Position numbers and translations under genes: made by a program. 64,000 nucleotides of DNA. Source: Bacteroidota bacterium. GTDB lineage: Bacteria > Bacteroidota > Bacteroidia > Chitinophagales > Saprospiraceae. This document shows positions 6,954 to 16,228 of this stretch, in pieces. Under the pieces are notes generated by a model, which made no database searches, was not told the DNA's origin, and worked only from the letters and a program-made list of their open reading frames with translations. The DNA is taken from assembly GCA_024642705.1 (NCBI GenBank), contig JAHEAQ010000009.1, forward strand, positions 35,316-99,315. The letters are read 5' to 3'. The stretch's first letter is position 1. The number at the start of each line of letters is the position of its first letter.

Positions 6954-9824
6954 ATGAAAAAAGTCATGCAATTTTTATTTTCATTCATTTTATTGATTCT
7001 TTCGATTTCTATTTTAAAATCTCAAGGGTTTCAACCCCCTGCTAGTACTCCTGCAGATAGAATAGAAGCATTCAATAAGAGAGAAGCGTTAAAATCCAAT
7101 AGCTTAATTAATAATATTCCATTCAAAAATGTTGGTCCGACAATTATAAGTGGTCGAGTAGTTGATGTTGCTGTAAACCCAAAAGATCCAACAATTTTTT
7201 ACGTTGCTTATGCCTCAGGCGGACTTTGGAAAACAACAAATAATGGAACCAGTTTTAATCCAATTTTTGACAATGAAGCCGTTATGACAATTGGAGATTT
7301 TGATGTACACTGGGAAAGTGGAACCATCTATGTCGGCACTGGTGAGGTAAATTCCAGTAGGTCTTCCTATGCAGGCCTAGGCGTATTTGTATCAAAAAAC
7401 GATGGAGCTACTTGGGAAAATATAGGATTAAATGATTCACACCATATAGGCAAAGTAATTGTTTCAGAAGACAATCCTAATGAAGTTATAGTAGGTGTTT
7501 TAGGACATTTATATTCAGACAACAATGAAAGAGGTATTTACAAAACTACAGATGGAGGAAAAAATTGGAAGCGTACTTTGTTTATAAATAATAAAACAGG
7601 AGTTGTAGATATTAGAAGAAACCCAACTGACAAGAATATACTTTATGCTTCAAGTTGGGAAAGAGAAAGAAAAGCTTGGGACTTTAAAGAATCGGGTAAA
7701 AATTCTGCCATTTATAAAAGTGCAGATAACGGGAATAGTTGGCAACTTCTTTCCAATGAAAAAAGTGGTTTCCCTACTGGGGAAGGAGTCGGTAGAATAG
7801 GGTTAGCCGTATATAGCAAAAATGGAGTCGAGAAGATATATGCATTGCTCGATAATTACAATCGCAGGCCAATGGAACCTAAAAAAGAGAAAACTTTGAC
7901 AAAAGATGATCTTAGGACTATGACGAAAGAAGCATTTATGGAGCTAACTGATGATGAACTTTCAGATTTTCTAACTTCTAATCGATTTGATAGGAAATAT
8001 TCCGCAAAAAAAATCAAAGGTATGGTGAAATCAAATGAGATTATGCCAATAACATTAGTTGAATACCTGGAAGATGCGAATTCTTTGTTATTTGATTCTC
8101 AGGTCATTGGTGCAGAAGTCTATCTAAGTGAAGATGGAGGTAGATCTTGGAAGAAAACTCACGATTCATATATTGAGAATTTATACAGTAGCTACGGTTA
8201 TTATTTTGGTGTAATTGATGTTTCACCAATAGATCCTGATAAAATATATATTGCTGGTGTTCCTATTTTAAGGTCCGATGATGGAGGTAAAAATTGGGTA
8301 AATATTAATGGCGAAAACGTTCATTCTGATCACCACTCTATCTGGATTGATCCAAATAGACCTGGGCACTTAATTAATGGAAATGACGGAGGAATTAACA
8401 TATCCTATGATGATGGTGAAAATTGGATCAAGTGTAATTCTCCAGCTGTTGGGCAGTTTTATTATGTTAATGTTGACCAGCAAACACCGTATAATATATA
8501 TGGTGGAGCGCAAGATAATGGCGTTTGGTTTGGACCTAGTAATTATGAAGCGAGCTCGAGATGGCATGGAACTGGACAATATCCTTATCGCAGTTTAGTT
8601 GGTGGCGACGGAATGCAAGTCCAAATTGACTCCAGAGATAATAATATTGTATACGGAGGATTACAATTTGGTGCCTATTTCCGCATTAATAGAGCGAATG
8701 AAGATCGAAAATTTATCACACCTCAACACGAACTGGGTGAAAGACCATACAGGTGGAATTGGTTAACCCCAATACTTTTATCTAAACATAATCAAGATGT
8801 ATTGTACATGGGATCAAACTTTTTGCAAAGATCAATGGACAAGGGTGATAATTTTACTATTATTTCTGGTGACTTAACAAATGGTGGCAAAAAAGGAGAT
8901 GTATCATTCGGTACTTTAAGTTCCATTGATGAATCACCATTTCGTTTTGGTCTGCTGTATACAGGATCCGATGATGGTGTTATTCAAATTTCAAAAGATG
9001 GAGGTTATTCATGGAATATAATTTCCAACAAATTGCCACAAGATATGTGGGTGAGTAGAGTTCAAGCATCGGTTCACAATGAAGCTAGTGTTTTTGTTAG
9101 TTTGAATGGATACAGGTGGGACGACTTTACACCATATTTATATGTTTCAGACAATTATGGTGAAACATGGAAAAGGTTGGGTAAAGATTTACCGCATGAA
9201 GCTATCAATGTCGTAAAAGAAGATCCAGTTGATGAAAATATTCTTTATGTGGGAACAGATCATGGCCTTTACGTTTCATTTGATCGGGGAGAAAATTTCA
9301 CAATAATGTCAAACAACCTTCCTGCGGTGGCTATACATGATCTTGTAATTCAACCAGAAGCTCAAGAAATTATATTAGGAACACATGGCCGTTCTTTTTA
9401 TAAAGCAAGTGTTAAAGAATTACAACAATTAAATAAAATAAAAAATAAGCAAATCCATCTTTTTGCTCTGGAATCGGTTAGAAGTTCTCCTCGATGGGGC
9501 AGAAACCGTTCATCTTTCAATAATAATCCTGGACCTAATTACGAATTTTCAATATTTTCTAACGAATCAAGTACTGTTAAAATTAGTGTAAATAACGCTG
9601 AGGATGAGTTGCTTACTTCATTTGACATAAAAGTTGATAAAGGAATTACTTTTCACAATTATGATTTGACTGTGGATGAAATAAATGTTAGTAAGATGTC
9701 AAAGGACTCCAAAAAAAGTCCAGAAGCAGCTGAAAATGGCAAATTTTATCTAATTCCTGGGAAATATAAAATTACTGCAAGCTATAAAGAATCAAAAGAA
9801 GAACAGACTTTAGAAATTAAATAG
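6954..9824 (+). CDS. Exported VPS10/sortilin-like BNR-repeat beta-propeller protein
   Basis: A 956-residue exported protein with a signal peptide (1-24, ending LKSQG). Much of residues 50-820 is repeated propeller blades marked by Asp-box/BNR motifs such as SKNDGATW, TTDGGKNW, SEDGGRSW, SDDGGKNW and SDNYGETW, as in VPS10/sortilin-type and WD40/YVTN/BNR proteins. A charged helical insert interrupts the propeller at about 300-370. The tail after about 830 is a separate beta-rich domain ending in SYKESKEEQTLEIK. Bacteroidota homologues are often labelled glycosyl hydrolase, but no catalytic residues can be assigned here. I see no T9SS C-terminal sorting signal, so it is likely periplasmic. The next gene follows after 9 bp. 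Confidence 0.85.
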   Translation: MKKVMQFLFSFILLILSISILKSQGFQPPASTPADRIEAFNKREALKSNSLINNIPFKNVGPTIISGRVVDVAVNPKDPTIFYVAYASGGLWKTTNNGTSFNPIFDNEAVMTIGDFDVHWESGTIYVGTGEVNSSRSSYAGLGVFVSKNDGATWENIGLNDSHHIGKVIVSEDNPNEVIVGVLGHLYSDNNERGIYKTTDGGKNWKRTLFINNKTGVVDIRRNPTDKNILYASSWERERKAWDFKESGKNSAIYKSADNGNSWQLLSNEKSGFPTGEGVGRIGLAVYSKNGVEKIYALLDNYNRRPMEPKKEKTLTKDDLRTMTKEAFMELTDDELSDFLTSNRFDRKYSAKKIKGMVKSNEIMPITLVEYLEDANSLLFDSQVIGAEVYLSEDGGRSWKKTHDSYIENLYSSYGYYFGVIDVSPIDPDKIYIAGVPILRSDDGGKNWVNINGENVHSDHHSIWIDPNRPGHLINGNDGGINISYDDGENWIKCNSPAVGQFYYVNVDQQTPYNIYGGAQDNGVWFGPSNYEASSRWHGTGQYPYRSLVGGDGMQVQIDSRDNNIVYGGLQFGAYFRINRANEDRKFITPQHELGERPYRWNWLTPILLSKHNQDVLYMGSNFLQRSMDKGDNFTIISGDLTNGGKKGDVSFGTLSSIDESPFRFGLLYTGSDDGVIQISKDGGYSWNIISNKLPQDMWVSRVQASVHNEASVFVSLNGYRWDDFTPYLYVSDNYGETWKRLGKDLPHEAINVVKEDPVDENILYVGTDHGLYVSFDRGENFTIMSNNLPAVAIHDLVIQPEAQEIILGTHGRSFYKASVKELQQLNKIKNKQIHLFALESVRSSPRWGRNRSSFNNNPGPNYEFSIFSNESSTVKISVNNAEDELLTSFDIKVDKGITFHNYDLTVDEINVSKMSKDSKKSPEAAENGKFYLIPGKYKITASYKESKEEQTLEIK

Positions 9825-9833
9825 GAAAAATAT

Positions 9834-10514
9834 TTGTCAACAAGATTCAAACATTTATTTTTTGATTTAGATAATACAATTCTAGATTTTGACCATGCAA
9901 GCCATGAGTCTTTTGCCTCACTTTTGAATGAGAAGAAATACAATCATCCAGATGCTTACCAAGTATTTAAGATTGTAAACTCTGGAGTCTGGAAGGAATT
10001 TGAAAATGGAAAAATTACTGCAATCGAATTGCGATCAAAAAGATTTGATTTATTTTTAGAACAAATGGATTGGAAAGGAAAAGGAGCAGAATGGAACAAG
10101 CTTTATTTGGAAAATCTTATAGTTCATACGAAGTTTGTCCCTGGTGCCCAGACGCTTTTGAAAAATCTTTCCATAAATTATAAAATTCATATCGTCACTA
10201 ATGGGCTTCGAGAAGTTCAAAGACCGCGAATAACAACAGCTGAATTAGATGGACTAATTTCTTCAATTACAGTTTCAGATGAAATTGGAAGTGCTAAACC
10301 ACAGATAGAATTTTTCAATGTAGCTTCCAATAATGCTGGAAATCCAGATAAATCTGAAATATTAATGATTGGAGATAATTATTCAAGCGATATAATTGGC
10401 GCCCACAATTATGGAGTTCAATCTTGTTGGTTCAATTTTAAAAATGAAAAAATTGATAATGGTGTTCATAATTTTGCAATTAGTCAAATAGTTGATTTGA
10501 ACCAAATCATATGA
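9834..10514 (+). CDS. YjjG-family HAD hydrolase (noncanonical pyrimidine nucleotidase)
   Basis: A 226-residue HAD-superfamily phosphatase with the four expected motifs. Motif I is FFDLDNTILDFD near the N-terminus (nucleophile Asp, acid/base Asp). Motif II is IVTNGL. Motif III is the lysine in SAKPQIEFF, and motif IV is IGDNYSSDI. The L-DF-x-A pattern after motif I and the GLREVQ segment fit the YjjG/YfnB group, which dephosphorylates pyrimidine nucleoside monophosphates. The start is TTG at 9834, nine bases after the previous stop and preceded by an AGGAAAAA stretch. No in-frame ATG precedes motif I, so translational coupling to the BNR gene is likely. Confidence 0.85.
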   Translation: MSTRFKHLFFDLDNTILDFDHASHESFASLLNEKKYNHPDAYQVFKIVNSGVWKEFENGKITAIELRSKRFDLFLEQMDWKGKGAEWNKLYLENLIVHTKFVPGAQTLLKNLSINYKIHIVTNGLREVQRPRITTAELDGLISSITVSDEIGSAKPQIEFFNVASNNAGNPDKSEILMIGDNYSSDIIGAHNYGVQSCWFNFKNEKIDNGVHNFAISQIVDLNQII

Positions 10515-10923
10515 ATATAATTTTCAAAAAATTAGATTTCTATTAGTTACGCTTTTTAGAAATCCAATTTGGAAATTCAAATTAAAATTCATTTTGGAAT
10601 GAAACTTTTGTACCGTAGATAAAGGATTTAGATTGACTGTTCATAATCATATCGAAAGCATTTATTATTAATTTTCTTCCATAATTACTCTGTTGATGTA
10701 ACTAGAGATTTAACTTTCTCTGCACCAATACTTCTTCAGTATAAATATTTTTCTGATTAAAAACTTCAATTAAATCAAAACTTGGGTTTTGGTAAACGAC
10801 ATGATTGATTAAATTCAATATTTTGAATTTATAATTTGAACTTAATTATTAAATTGTCAATTTGTTGGCAGACCTTCATTTGTCTCAATTCGATGAAACA
10901 TTGGCTCTTTAAATAAGTATATA
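10515..10923. other. 409-bp gap between convergent genes; possible decayed minus-strand coding remnant
   Basis: No intact gene. On the minus strand, from about 10800 down to 10594, two consecutive open stretches in one frame are separated by a single TAG. The first contains VVYQNPSFDLIEVFNQ and KNIYTEEVLVQ. The second contains NYGRKLIINAFDMIMNSQ and ends KVSFQNEF. The first vaguely resembles the Y-PNP-x-D-x-I start of a type IX secretion sorting domain. This may be a broken C-terminus of a lost gene, but could equally be chance. Confidence 0.25.
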
Positions 10924-12636
10924 TTATTCTAAAATTTGATCCAATTTGAGTAACATTTCTCTAATCTTATTATATGCAATTTCTTGAACAGCTTTGTCCT
11001 CTTCAATGGCTAAAGAAGCAATAACCGCTGAACTTTGACCTAAAACCATAAAAACTGGTTCCATACGAATCGATCCAAATGCAATATGTGTAGCACTAAG
11101 GCAAATAGGAACTACCAAATTAGAACATTCTTCTATTTTTGGCACGATTGAACGATAACTTATTGGGAAAGGAGCTTTTACCCGTGCTTCAACATTTCCT
11201 TCATTTGACACAAATCCATTTGAATTCACATAGCGTTTTATATGGTGGGAATCCATACCGTAAGCTGCCATTCCAACTGGATCCTGCACTATTTCAATTC
11301 CTTCGCAGTTTTTTTGAGTCATTACATAATTGCTGATCATTCGCCGGGCTTCTCTTATGTAAAGTTGTTGTTGCCATCCATCTTCTCTTTCATATTCGTC
11401 TTTACATGTCCCCCATTGAGAAACCTTATCCCTTACTATTTTTGGAATTCTATGATGGTAGCCTAATGTCCACATCAATCCTTGTTGGTATTGTCGATGT
11501 CGAATTAAAATATTTTCGCGTTCTTCATAGGATGCTTCAGGGTATTCCCAATTTTGTCCTATAAAATCAGTCGAAAACCCTTTTTGATTGTTGGTATCTG
11601 TTTTACGATTTGGCATAGGTGAATTGATCCAAGGAACCAGAGGATCACCATAAGAATACATTTCTTCAATTGGCCCTGTTGCTGCTTCATAATTACGAAA
11701 TAAAAGCTCATAATCCATTTCGTTATAACCCTTAGGTTTCTGAAAAGGTATTCTATTTTCAGGATGGTCGGTTAGTGTCATTCGGAAGCAATAGGCTTGT
11801 ATCCCTTCGTCCCCTTGTCCTTCACTTCTATACTCTTTTGCAGAAATAAAAGGAAGAAGTCCACTAGAAGAATCCCCTTTAACAATATACGGATCGACAC
11901 CATCGATAAAATTGTGATACACGCTATTATTTGAAACTGCACCAAGCAATGTTGTCCCAAATTTGTTGGACTGAATCCCATTCAGAGATTCCCCATATTG
12001 AGAATTAGATTCTCTGCCAATAGTGTATGAAACACCAGCAGCAGCCATGAGATCTCCTTCATAAGTGGCATCGATAAATACTTTACCAAAAAAAATATCG
12101 CCAGATTCCATAGAAATGGATTTGATAGCCTTATAATTTTTTGATACCCCTTCTGCCCTATTAAGTTTCTGATTGTACACTATTCTAATATCAAGATTTT
12201 CGATCATTTTATGATAGACTTTCAGAGCGGCTGAAGGCTCAAATGTCCACATTGCATTTTCATCTTTTCTTGATCGAGATTGCCCTTCGTCTATATATTC
12301 AGACCTGAGTTGCCAAACCCAATTTGCAGAATCCAAATAATACGTTTTAATATTCTTATAAAACTCACGTGAAATTCCTCCTATGACTTGCTTATTTCCA
12401 ATATCTGTCTGACCAAGACCTCCTGTTGTTAAACCCCCTAAACGATTGGTAGGCTCTATTAAAATGACTGATTTTTCAAGTCTTGCTGATTGAATAGCTG
12501 CACTTAAACCAGCAGAAGTACCCCCATAAATAATAACATCTGCGGAATTATGATTTTCAATACTCCCACATCCGAATAAAGCAGAGGTAATAATTATAAG
12601 TGCTAAAATTTTAAGTAATGTTTTTTTAATTTGCAT
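10924..12636 (-). CDS. FAD-dependent oxidoreductase lipoprotein (FAD_oxidored family)
   Basis: A 570-residue flavoprotein. The leader ends in SALFGC, giving lipidation at Cys23. Directly after it comes the Rossmann ADP-binding strand ADVIIYGGTSAGLSAA (about 32-47), then a glutamate at the end of strand 2 (LIEPTNRLGGLTTGG). This matches the pfam12831-type FAD-dependent oxidoreductases common in Bacteroidota and Planctomycetes polysaccharide-use regions. A second conserved block VFIDATYEGDLMAAAGV follows at about 185-205. The substrate is unknown. Lipidation implies a periplasmic or outer-membrane site, unusual for a flavoenzyme but seen in this group. The gene is monocistronic, with gaps of over 200 bp on both sides. 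Confidence 0.82.
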   Translation of the reverse strand: MQIKKTLLKILALIIITSALFGCGSIENHNSADVIIYGGTSAGLSAAIQSARLEKSVILIEPTNRLGGLTTGGLGQTDIGNKQVIGGISREFYKNIKTYYLDSANWVWQLRSEYIDEGQSRSRKDENAMWTFEPSAALKVYHKMIENLDIRIVYNQKLNRAEGVSKNYKAIKSISMESGDIFFGKVFIDATYEGDLMAAAGVSYTIGRESNSQYGESLNGIQSNKFGTTLLGAVSNNSVYHNFIDGVDPYIVKGDSSSGLLPFISAKEYRSEGQGDEGIQAYCFRMTLTDHPENRIPFQKPKGYNEMDYELLFRNYEAATGPIEEMYSYGDPLVPWINSPMPNRKTDTNNQKGFSTDFIGQNWEYPEASYEERENILIRHRQYQQGLMWTLGYHHRIPKIVRDKVSQWGTCKDEYEREDGWQQQLYIREARRMISNYVMTQKNCEGIEIVQDPVGMAAYGMDSHHIKRYVNSNGFVSNEGNVEARVKAPFPISYRSIVPKIEECSNLVVPICLSATHIAFGSIRMEPVFMVLGQSSAVIASLAIEEDKAVQEIAYNKIREMLLKLDQILE

Positions 12637-12845
12637 AAGAAGATACGGCTATTTTGATTTTTGTGATAAAATAATAAAATAATTAACAGTTCGCTTTTGA
12701 GCCAAGCTTTTCGTTGATACGGTTTTGATTTTCATATCCTTTTCACTCTGAATTTCTATATTTAATACTATCAGTTTCCAAAACTTCTAAATTACAGAAA
12801 AAATAACTCATCCTTGGTATTGATTGATATTGCCAATTATCCAGT

Positions 12846-13340
12846 TTATCTTATTGTGTTGGCATTCCACATTTGTTTATCATTCACTTTACATTTAACC
12901 AAAATCCATGCAGAAATTCCCGCGAAGATTGTCATAACGAATGCACTACAAATTAAATCGACAAAAATACCAGATAAAGAATAAATATTTTGCGCAGAAA
13001 AAAGACCAAAATTAGTTGCTACCAAAAAAAGTAAGCCAAGTATAAAGCCAAACTTTAAGCCTGAAATAAAGGTTTTTGTGCCTGACCTTTTTATTGTCGT
13101 TGTAATCAAAATACCAAATGATAATGTTGAAAATAGTATTGCCCAATATATTTGTTGGTCGGATGGTCGATACTGTTGATTTAAATATTCTAGTGCACCT
13201 GATACTGGATTTGATGTAAAGAAATCTTTTAAAACTAAAAAATAAATACCTGCAAGAAGTATTAAGTTAGATATAGCGTTAACTGTACCTGCAAAAAGAT
13301 AATTTTTGGTTATCATTTTGCTGCTATTTTTATTAACCAC
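12846..13340 (-). CDS. Four-helix membrane protein of unknown function
   Basis: A 164-residue integral membrane protein with four hydrophobic segments (about 15-37, 65-82, 93-113 and 125-150) and short loops. There are no recognisable catalytic motifs, and I do not recognise the family firmly. It looks like the small DUF-type membrane proteins common in Bacteroidota. The longest frame starts at GTG (13340), which overlaps the stop of a 41-codon ORF upstream; an ATG eight codons in (13316) is an equally good start. The overlap suggests coupled translation. Confidence 0.65.
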   Translation of the reverse strand: MVNKNSSKMITKNYLFAGTVNAISNLILLAGIYFLVLKDFFTSNPVSGALEYLNQQYRPSDQQIYWAILFSTLSFGILITTTIKRSGTKTFISGLKFGFILGLLFLVATNFGLFSAQNIYSLSGIFVDLICSAFVMTIFAGISAWILVKCKVNDKQMWNANTIR

Positions 13341-13458
13341 TTAATTTATTAAACCTTTCATTTAAATTGTTAGATTTGAATGCGGACACAAAGATAAAAC
13401 CTAAAAACAAGGTCAATGTTATTGAATAAATTTTTAGAATGAAGTTTTCTTTTTTCAT
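13333..13458 (-). CDS. Putative 41-residue small exported or anchored protein
   Basis: A short ORF beginning MKKENFILKIYSITLTLF and ending NERFNKLSG. A lysine-rich start, a hydrophobic core (about 10-26) and an SAF-K junction look like a signal peptide or signal anchor. Its TAA overlaps the GTG of the membrane protein gene by 8 bp. It may be a genuine small protein, or the surviving N-terminus of a longer exported protein that has been lost. I cannot assign a function. Confidence 0.4.
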   Translation of the reverse strand: MKKENFILKIYSITLTLFLGFIFVSAFKSNNLNERFNKLSG

Positions 13459-13557
13459 TGATAATTATTTTAATTGATTACAAAAGCGAGATATGCTAAG
13501 TATCCGACGGATTGGGGCAATGATCGACACAGCTGTTATTGGTACCCATGGAATTTG

Positions 13558-14322
13558 TCATTTCTTATGTTCGAGTTTCTCGTTAATTTTAGAGATCAAA
13601 TCTTTAGCATTCTTATTTAATTGGTCAAAGTAATTCAAAAATTCATTATTCCTGTTTTGAATAATCAACGCCAGTGTTTCGAGAGACTGAAATTCTTTAG
13701 AAGATGGCTCATTAAAAAATTTCCACTCATTATCATTATAAACACTTGGATCATCATTCAACTGCATATAATATTTCAAAGTGCCACTTGCAATGATAAA
13801 TACTTCGACAGATAGTTGATTACTCGTGATATTATATTCTTCAATTTGCGATGCAAACTGTTCATTTAAACGATAATAATTGGATATATAAGATTTAAGA
13901 ACTGGGGGCTTAATTATTCCTAAATTCCCGGTACTAGTTAATTCTAGATAAGTTGGATTGTGTGTAATAAGAGGATCTGTTGACAAGTCTAAGTGAATTA
14001 ATAAGTTTCTAATCTCCTCTCTGCTTTCCTGGGTTTTATAGATTTCAAGGATAAATTTCCTAGTACTGCTATAAGCTTGACTATACATTGAAATTCTATT
14101 ATTATAATAAGTTGTATCAAAAGCCAGATCAATGGTCAATTGTTCTAAATATTGAGTTTCCAAGATTCTCTGTTTTCTTTTTTCATTCCAATTGTTTACT
14201 TGCAGGGCTAACAATATTCCAACCATTACCAGAAATATTTCACCAACAGCATAAATCAAGTATCTTTTTAGATTTCCATCGCCAGCTAATTTTCGTCTTA
14301 TTTTTCGAAAAAATTTTAGCAT
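13558..14322 (-). CDS. DUF6090 family membrane-anchored protein (copy 1)
   Basis: A 254-residue protein of the DUF6090 type. It has a basic amphipathic N-terminus (MLKFFRKIRRKLAGDGNL), the signature KRYLIYAVGEIFLVMVGI, and one membrane helix (about 22-42) ending in QVNNWNE. A long helical, probably periplasmic part of about 200 residues follows. No enzymatic motif is visible and the function of the family is unknown to me. This copy shares its N-terminal form and the 30 bp before its ATG with the copy at 54454, while two other copies carry an inserted segment. It is divergent from pyrR with a 322-bp gap. Confidence 0.78.
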   Translation of the reverse strand: MLKFFRKIRRKLAGDGNLKRYLIYAVGEIFLVMVGILLALQVNNWNEKRKQRILETQYLEQLTIDLAFDTTYYNNRISMYSQAYSSTRKFILEIYKTQESREEIRNLLIHLDLSTDPLITHNPTYLELTSTGNLGIIKPPVLKSYISNYYRLNEQFASQIEEYNITSNQLSVEVFIIASGTLKYYMQLNDDPSVYNDNEWKFFNEPSSKEFQSLETLALIIQNRNNEFLNYFDQLNKNAKDLISKINEKLEHKK

Positions 14323-14644
14323 TTATTTTTCATTTTATTTTTTCAAATGACCAACAAGAATCAGATGTTTGTATTGAACATATCCACATTATTCTCTTAT
14401 CCAAATTAAGTATTTCTTTTGAACTTTATTAGGCTTCGAGACTATTAATGGAAATATGCTATTAAAATTCATTATTTTAAAAACTAGATTGAAAAATAAA
14501 GCATGTATAATACTATATTTGGTTTCGTTTTAATCAAGTTTGTGACAGTATTTAGCTTTTTCATAAAATTTAGGGAATAAAAATTAAAACATCTACATTT
14601 AAATTATTCAACTTTGATATTCAATTCTATATTTGCACTAACAT
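14323..14644. other. 322-bp divergent intergenic region between DUF6090 copy 1 and pyrR
   Basis: AT-rich, with no ORF of note. It must hold the promoters of both divergent genes. The pyrR -7 box is annotated separately. I see no PyrR-type attenuator or anti-antiterminator hairpin in the region: the probable start of transcription is only a few bases before the pyrR ATG. Confidence 0.6.
14628..14635 (+). promoter_or_regulatory. Bacteroidota -7 box (TATATTTG) of pyrR-pyrB, near-leaderless
   Basis: TATATTTG is a full match to TAnnTTTG and ends only 9 bp before the pyrR ATG, so the transcript would have almost no leader. A TTTG at 14613-14616 is too close (11 bp) for a standard -33 box. The short leader argues against classical leader-RNA regulation by PyrR. 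Confidence 0.45.
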
Positions 14645-15190
14645 ATGAGTAAAGGAAGAACCATATTAGCAAGCACTAGATTTGAATTGACCATTCAACG
14701 TTTAGCCCAAGAATTACTTGAGAACTATGGTGATTTTAATAATACTTGCATAGTAGGAATTCAAGAAAAAGGCGTTGTTCTAGCAAAAAGAATCATTGAA
14801 CTTATTGAAAAAGAAAACATTAAATTAAAAGTGCCTTTTGGCAAACTTGATATTACTTTTTATAGAGATGATTTTAGGACTAGGAAAGAGCCAATCAAAG
14901 CGGCAAGCACTGAAATGGACTTCCTCATAGAAGGAAAAAAAATAATACTAATTGATGATGTTCTTTATACTGGTCGAACCATTCAATCTGCATTAGCAGC
15001 ACTTCAAGATTTTGGCAGACCTGACAAAGTTGAATTGCTTTGTTTAGTAGATAGAAGATTTAACAGACATTTACCAATTCAAGCAGATTATATAGGACTG
15101 ACGATAGATGCACTTGATGAAGCATATGTTAAAGTGGAATGGCGGAACCAAACAAATAAGGATCGGATTCTTTTATTTGCTGCAAAATAA
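14645..15190 (+). CDS. pyrR: PyrR-type bifunctional regulator/uracil phosphoribosyltransferase family protein
   Basis: A 181-residue type I phosphoribosyltransferase. The PRPP-binding loop IILIDDVLYTGRT spans about 100-112 and LDITFYRDDFRTR about 68-80, both characteristic of PyrR. PyrR binds pyr mRNA in Firmicutes and also makes UMP from uracil and PRPP. Here no leader hairpin is visible, so the RNA-binding role is doubtful and the enzymatic role more likely. The gene is 6 bp before pyrB, giving a clear pyrimidine operon. Confidence 0.9.
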   Translation: MSKGRTILASTRFELTIQRLAQELLENYGDFNNTCIVGIQEKGVVLAKRIIELIEKENIKLKVPFGKLDITFYRDDFRTRKEPIKAASTEMDFLIEGKKIILIDDVLYTGRTIQSALAALQDFGRPDKVELLCLVDRRFNRHLPIQADYIGLTIDALDEAYVKVEWRNQTNKDRILLFAAK

Positions 15191-15196
15191 TTAAGA

Positions 15197-16132
15197 ATGA
15201 CAGAGACAAAAGAATTAAGTAGCAAACACATTCTTGGCATAAAAGATCTTACTGCTGCTGAAATTCAATTGATTTTTAACACAGCTAAAAATTTTAAAGA
15301 AGTAATCAACAGACCTATTAAAAAAGTCCCTTCTTTAAGAGATGTAACCATTGCAAATTTGTTTTTTGAAGATTCGACAAGGACAAGGATCTCATTTGAA
15401 CTTGCTGAAAAAAGGCTTTCTGCTGATGTGGTTAATTTTTCTGCATCGTCATCCTCAGTAAAAAAGGGAGAGACTTTATTGGATACAGTGAACAACATAC
15501 TTTCCATGAAAGTTGATATGATTGTAATGCGGCATCCTGCTCCCGGAGCATGTTCTTTTCTTTCACAAAATATAAATGCCAATATAATTAATGCAGGAGA
15601 TGGAACGCATGAACATCCAACACAAGCCTTATTAGATGCATTTTCAATGCTTGAGGTTTTTCCTGATTTAAAAAACAAAAATGTGCTGATTGCTGGAGAT
15701 ATTAAACATTCTCGAGTTGCACTTTCTAATATTTTTTGCCTTAAAAAACTAGGCGCCAATGTAAAAGTTTGTGGCCCTCCTACCCTTATTCCTAAATTTA
15801 TTCAAAAACTAGGAGTAGAAGTAGAATATGATATCAAAAAAGCATTGGAATGGTGTGATGTAGCAAATGTTCTTAGGATTCAGCTTGAGAGACAAGAAAT
15901 CAAGTACATACCTTCCTTAAGAGAATATTCTCAATATTTCGGAATCAACAAAAAGTTATTAAACAGCCTAGGTAAAAAAATAACTATAATGCACCCAGGT
16001 CCAATTAATCGAGGAGTGGAAATAAGCAGCGACGTAGCCGATTCAGATCAATCCATTATTTTACAACAAGTTGAAAATGGAGTAGCTATAAGGATGGCAG
16101 TTTTATACTTATTAGCCGGAAAGAGATTATAA
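15197..16132 (+). CDS. pyrB: Aspartate carbamoyltransferase catalytic subunit
   Basis: Cytosolic enzyme joining carbamoyl phosphate to aspartate, the committed step of pyrimidine synthesis. The 311 residues are the usual length. The carbamoyl-phosphate motif STRTR is at 60-64 in FFEDSTRTRISFELA, the HEHPTQALLD block is at about 138-147, and the C-terminal HPGPINRG motif is present. The SSSVKKGET loop supplies the expected lysine from the neighbouring subunit. It is cotranscribed with pyrR (6-bp gap). No pyrI regulatory subunit is adjacent, consistent with a pyrR-pyrB arrangement. Confidence 0.95.
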   Translation: MTETKELSSKHILGIKDLTAAEIQLIFNTAKNFKEVINRPIKKVPSLRDVTIANLFFEDSTRTRISFELAEKRLSADVVNFSASSSSVKKGETLLDTVNNILSMKVDMIVMRHPAPGACSFLSQNINANIINAGDGTHEHPTQALLDAFSMLEVFPDLKNKNVLIAGDIKHSRVALSNIFCLKKLGANVKVCGPPTLIPKFIQKLGVEVEYDIKKALEWCDVANVLRIQLERQEIKYIPSLREYSQYFGINKKLLNSLGKKITIMHPGPINRGVEISSDVADSDQSIILQQVENGVAIRMAVLYLLAGKRL

Positions 16133-16192
16133 TATATCTTGTATATAACATTTATTTAACTTACTGACAGCCGATAGATAACAAGTTGTGAA

Positions 16193-16200
16193 TAATTTTG
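16193..16200 (+). promoter_or_regulatory. Bacteroidota -7 box (TAATTTTG) upstream of the coiled-coil gene; decides the start
   Basis: TAATTTTG matches TAnnTTTG and ends at 16200. Transcription would start near 16205-16208, overlapping an in-frame TTG at 16205. The ATG at 16229 is therefore the better start. No clear -33 element. Confidence 0.4.
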
Positions 16201-16228
16201 TAATTTGTATCAAAGAAATTGCTTTTCC

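Noticed and set aside
6954..9824. T9SS C-terminal sorting domain on the BNR-propeller protein
   Set aside because: The last 100 residues are beta-rich but lack the PNP-x-D-x-(L/I) and G-x-Y-x4 patterns expected of type A sorting domains.
14323..14644. PyrR-responsive RNA attenuator upstream of pyrR
   Set aside because: The -7 box lies 9 bp before the ATG and no alternative hairpins are visible, so no leader RNA is expected.
15265..15759. 164-codon ORF on the minus strand opposite pyrB
   Set aside because: It lies wholly within the certain pyrB gene in antisense; its sequence has no family features and mirrors pyrB codon bias.
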